The notes beneath the pieces are model-generated. The model was given only the letters and a program-made list of their open reading frames with translations, was not told where the DNA came from and searched no databases. Both the position numbers and the translations under genes were made by a program. From contig NW_003117443.1 in the NCBI RefSeq assembly GCF_000003605.2, forward strand, positions 106,526 through 116,593: a stretch of 10,068 nucleotides of DNA, in the 5' to 3' direction. Shown piece by piece: positions 7,766 to 10,068 of the stretch; the first letter of the stretch is position 1, and each line of letters opens with the position of its first letter. This stretch comes from Saccoglossus kowalevskii. Lineage: Eukaryota > Hemichordata > Enteropneusta > Harrimaniidae.

Positions 7766-8322
7766 GTACAGTGTTTATCTTTTTTTAAATACCCAAGTAT
7801 ACTATTATTATGCTTCTAAACAATAGGGATTATTTTCTTGTAAGTCTCACTGTACTAAACAGCTCTACTAAAGCTTTCAAATTGGTAAAATCATTTTTTC
7901 TTCAACCTATGGACTGATTGTGTAGTACTTTAAGTACTATTTATGGGAGTCTAATGTTTATGAGCATCGACAGTACCTACATCATCAGTATCTTCAGCAG
8001 CATTTTCTAATCGGATTTCATTAATCTACTTTCTGAAATGACCAAATCATCCAGTACTATGGTCAGAGGTGGTAAACGCCATGCTCCTTCAACTGCACAT
8101 ACCAGACTGTGTGATTACGAGAGTGTCACAATGACTGGCATTTACAGCAACCACTACTACTAAAGTTGACTTACTGCTCTTTTGATAACTACCGTAAACA
8201 ATCACTTCAGTTCAGTTTTGTTGGTAGTTAAATTTAGAAAATATGTTTCCCAAGTGGTTGATTTGTTTGAATATTATTTCAATGTTTTAAAATTAGCTTG
8301 AAATAATACACCACCATGAAAT
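7766..8322. other. Intron-like stretch, no gene recognised
   Basis: No further exon or repeat structure was recognised on either strand. A good minus-strand donor-like GAGCA-GTAAGTC near 8173 lacks a matching exon. Confidence 0.4.
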
Positions 8323-8382
8323 CTCTAATTTAGGCATCAGGAAAAAGCGATAGGCCTAAATTTGGTTCTAAAATAGGCATCA
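8323..8382. repeat. TAGGCATCA motif repeats, first copy
   Basis: CTCTAATTTAGGCATCAG (8323-8340) is repeated exactly at 8770-8787. Within this copy TAGGCATCA recurs at 8374-8382, and AATTTAGGC is inverted as GCCTAAATT between them. It is probably a decayed short dispersed element with inverted-repeat structure. Confidence 0.5.
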
Positions 8383-8769
8383 TGAAATATTGAAAAACAG
8401 TACAGAGTACAGTCAAACATGAAAAAAAAAATGTTATTTAAAGTGCCTGTGCAATGCTCATAACACATTTCCAGTTTTGGATAAGTGTTCCACTGAAATA
8501 GACAGACCTGAAACAGTTAAATGTTTTCGGCTTTCCAGTCCTAGCAGAAATAAAAGCGTGCCACCAAATGCCAAATATGAGAGGAAGCCATACTCTTGAG
8601 CTATAGTTTTATAATACTATTAATGATATATATTTTTGAACGGTGATTTTTTTGAAACATTGTATTTTTGGCAGATGCAGCAATGTCAAAACAAGTGTAA
8701 CCCATTCACATTAGCCTTAACAAACTCTTGAATTAGTGTCAGTGACTACAAAAAAAAAACTAAATAAGA

Positions 8770-8821
8770 CTCTAATTTAGGCATCAGAAAAGATTGAAAT
8801 GTTTGAAAAATGATGCCTAAA
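8770..8821. repeat. TAGGCATCA motif repeats, second copy, forming a hairpin
   Basis: The 18-bp string shared with 8323-8340 starts here. TTTAGGCATCA (8776-8786) and TGATGCCTAAA (8811-8821) are exact reverse complements with a 24-nt spacer, so this copy could fold as an 11-bp stem. Function unknown. Confidence 0.6.
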
Positions 8822-9020
8822 TAGAAATTTTACAGTAATTGAATATTTTTTAGCATTTACAATGCCAGTAAAACACATTGTATGTTTACCGGTACATGGA
8901 ATTCAAACACACGCTGTGCAACGACTACCGCTTTTTAATCATTAAGTGTTCGGGAAACACATTGTTTTGCTGCCCTCAGTGTCAGTTCTGATAGTTACAG
9001 CTTCTATCTATAACACTATT

Positions 9021-10068
9021 ACTTCACGTACACATGTAGCTTACAGTGACATGACAGACTTCATGCTTACATCTACATGACAGACTTCATGCTTACAGCA
9101 ACATAACAGACTTCATGTAGCTTACAGTGACATGACAGACTTCAAGCTTACAGCAACATAATAGACTTCATGTAGCTTACAGTGACATGACAGACTTCAT
9201 GCTTACATCTACATGACAGACTTCATGCTTACAGCGACATGACAGACTTCTTGCAGCTTACAGCGACATGACAGACTTCAAGCTTATAGCAACATGACAG
9301 ACTTCAAGCTTACAGTGACATGACAGACTTCAAGCTTACAGTGACATGACAGACTTCATGTAGCTTACAGTGACATGACAGACTTCAAGCTTACATCTAC
9401 ATAACAGACTTCATGTAGCTTACAGTGACATGACAGACTTCAAGCTTACAGCGACATGACAGACTTCATGTAGCTTACAGCGACATGACAGACTTCAAGC
9501 TTACAGCGACGTGACAGACTTCATGTAGCTTACAGTGACATGACAGACTTCAAGCTTACAGCAACATGACAGACTTCAAGCTTACAGCGACATGACAGAC
9601 TTCATGTAGCTTACAGCGACATGACAGACTTCAAGCTTACAGCGACGTGACAGACTTCATGTAGCTTACAGTGACATAACAGACTTCATGCTTACAGCGA
9701 CATAACAGACTTCATGTAGCTTGCACCTACATAACAGACTTCATGTAGCTTACAGCAACATAACAGACTTCATGTAGCTTACAGCGACATAACAGACTTT
9801 ATGTAGCTTACAGCGACATGACAGACTTCAAGCATAGAGCGACATAACAGACTTCATGTAGCTTACAGCGACATGACAGACTTCAAGCTTACAGCGACAT
9901 GACAGACTTCATGTAGCTTACAGCGACATAAGACTTCATGTAGCCTACAGCGACATGACAGACTTCATGTAGCTTGCATCTACATAACAGACTTCATGTA
10001 GCTTACAGCAACATAACAGACTTCATGCAGCTTACAGCGACATGACAGACTTCAAGCTTACATCTACA
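9021..10068. repeat. Minisatellite of 26-bp and 29-bp units, running off the window end
   Basis: Thirty-seven AGACTT-initiated units run from 9056 to the window end, preceded by a diverged partial unit at 9021-9055. Eighteen units are 29 bp (AGACTTCATGTAGCTTACAG then CGACATGAC), 17 are 26 bp, one is 27 bp (9904) and the last (10047) is cut at 22 nt. These lengths sum exactly to the observed span. The short units lack 3 nt in one of two ways: TCATGTAGCTT becomes TCAAGCTT or TCATGCTT. A central variable patch reads AGTGAC, AGCGAC, AGCAAC or ATCTAC. Neither unit length is a multiple of 3 and stops recur, so the array is non-coding. The right boundary is not visible. Confidence 0.97.

Noticed and set aside
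9056-10068. CRISPR array or coding repeat interpretation of the tandem units
   Set aside because: Units are directly abutting with no unique spacers, unit lengths are not multiples of 3, and stops occur in every frame. The setting is also eukaryotic.

Overview
The window looks like nuclear DNA from an animal. It is AT-rich and mostly non-coding, and it carries a decayed Tc1/mariner transposase, MITE-like inverted repeats, dispersed hairpin-rich repeats, GT-AG-bounded short exons and a long minisatellite. There are no prokaryotic gene arrays, ribosome binding sites or operons. The repeat style (GATGGA/GACGGAC-rich units, a CCCCG hairpin end) would fit a marine invertebrate such as a mollusc, but that assignment is only an impression.

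Layout. 6-199: MITE-like inverted-repeat element. 200-810: unique-looking AT-rich sequence. 811-1440: frameshifted Tc1-family transposase fossil, plus strand. 1441-2487: no recognisable gene. 2488-3663: head-to-tail dispersed repeat units ending in a strong hairpin. 3848-4048: long inverted repeat around a CCAAT box, with an ATG at the inner end of each arm. 4142-5143: nothing recognised. 5183-5248: possible exon, plus strand. 5249-6435: intron-like sequence with a hairpin and a CA repeat. 6436-6562 and 6800-6871: the best-supported protein-coding signal, the last two coding exons of a minus-strand gene with a continuous frame across a canonical intron. 7697-7765: short plus-strand exon whose Lys-rich peptide ends like the N-terminal extension of myosin regulatory light chains. 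8323-8821: a small TAGGCATCA motif family. 9021 to the window end: minisatellite of 26- and 29-bp units.

Gene model. The plus-strand exons at 5183-5248 and 7697-7765 can be joined in phase 0. If they are one gene, the minus-strand gene lies inside its first intron, and the minisatellite lies in its next intron, because no following exon was found before the window ends. This is inference. The minus-strand exon pair is much firmer than the plus-strand link.

Most long open frames here (60-108 codons) are chance frames or pieces of the transposase fossil and of the inverted repeat. They are not annotated as genes.
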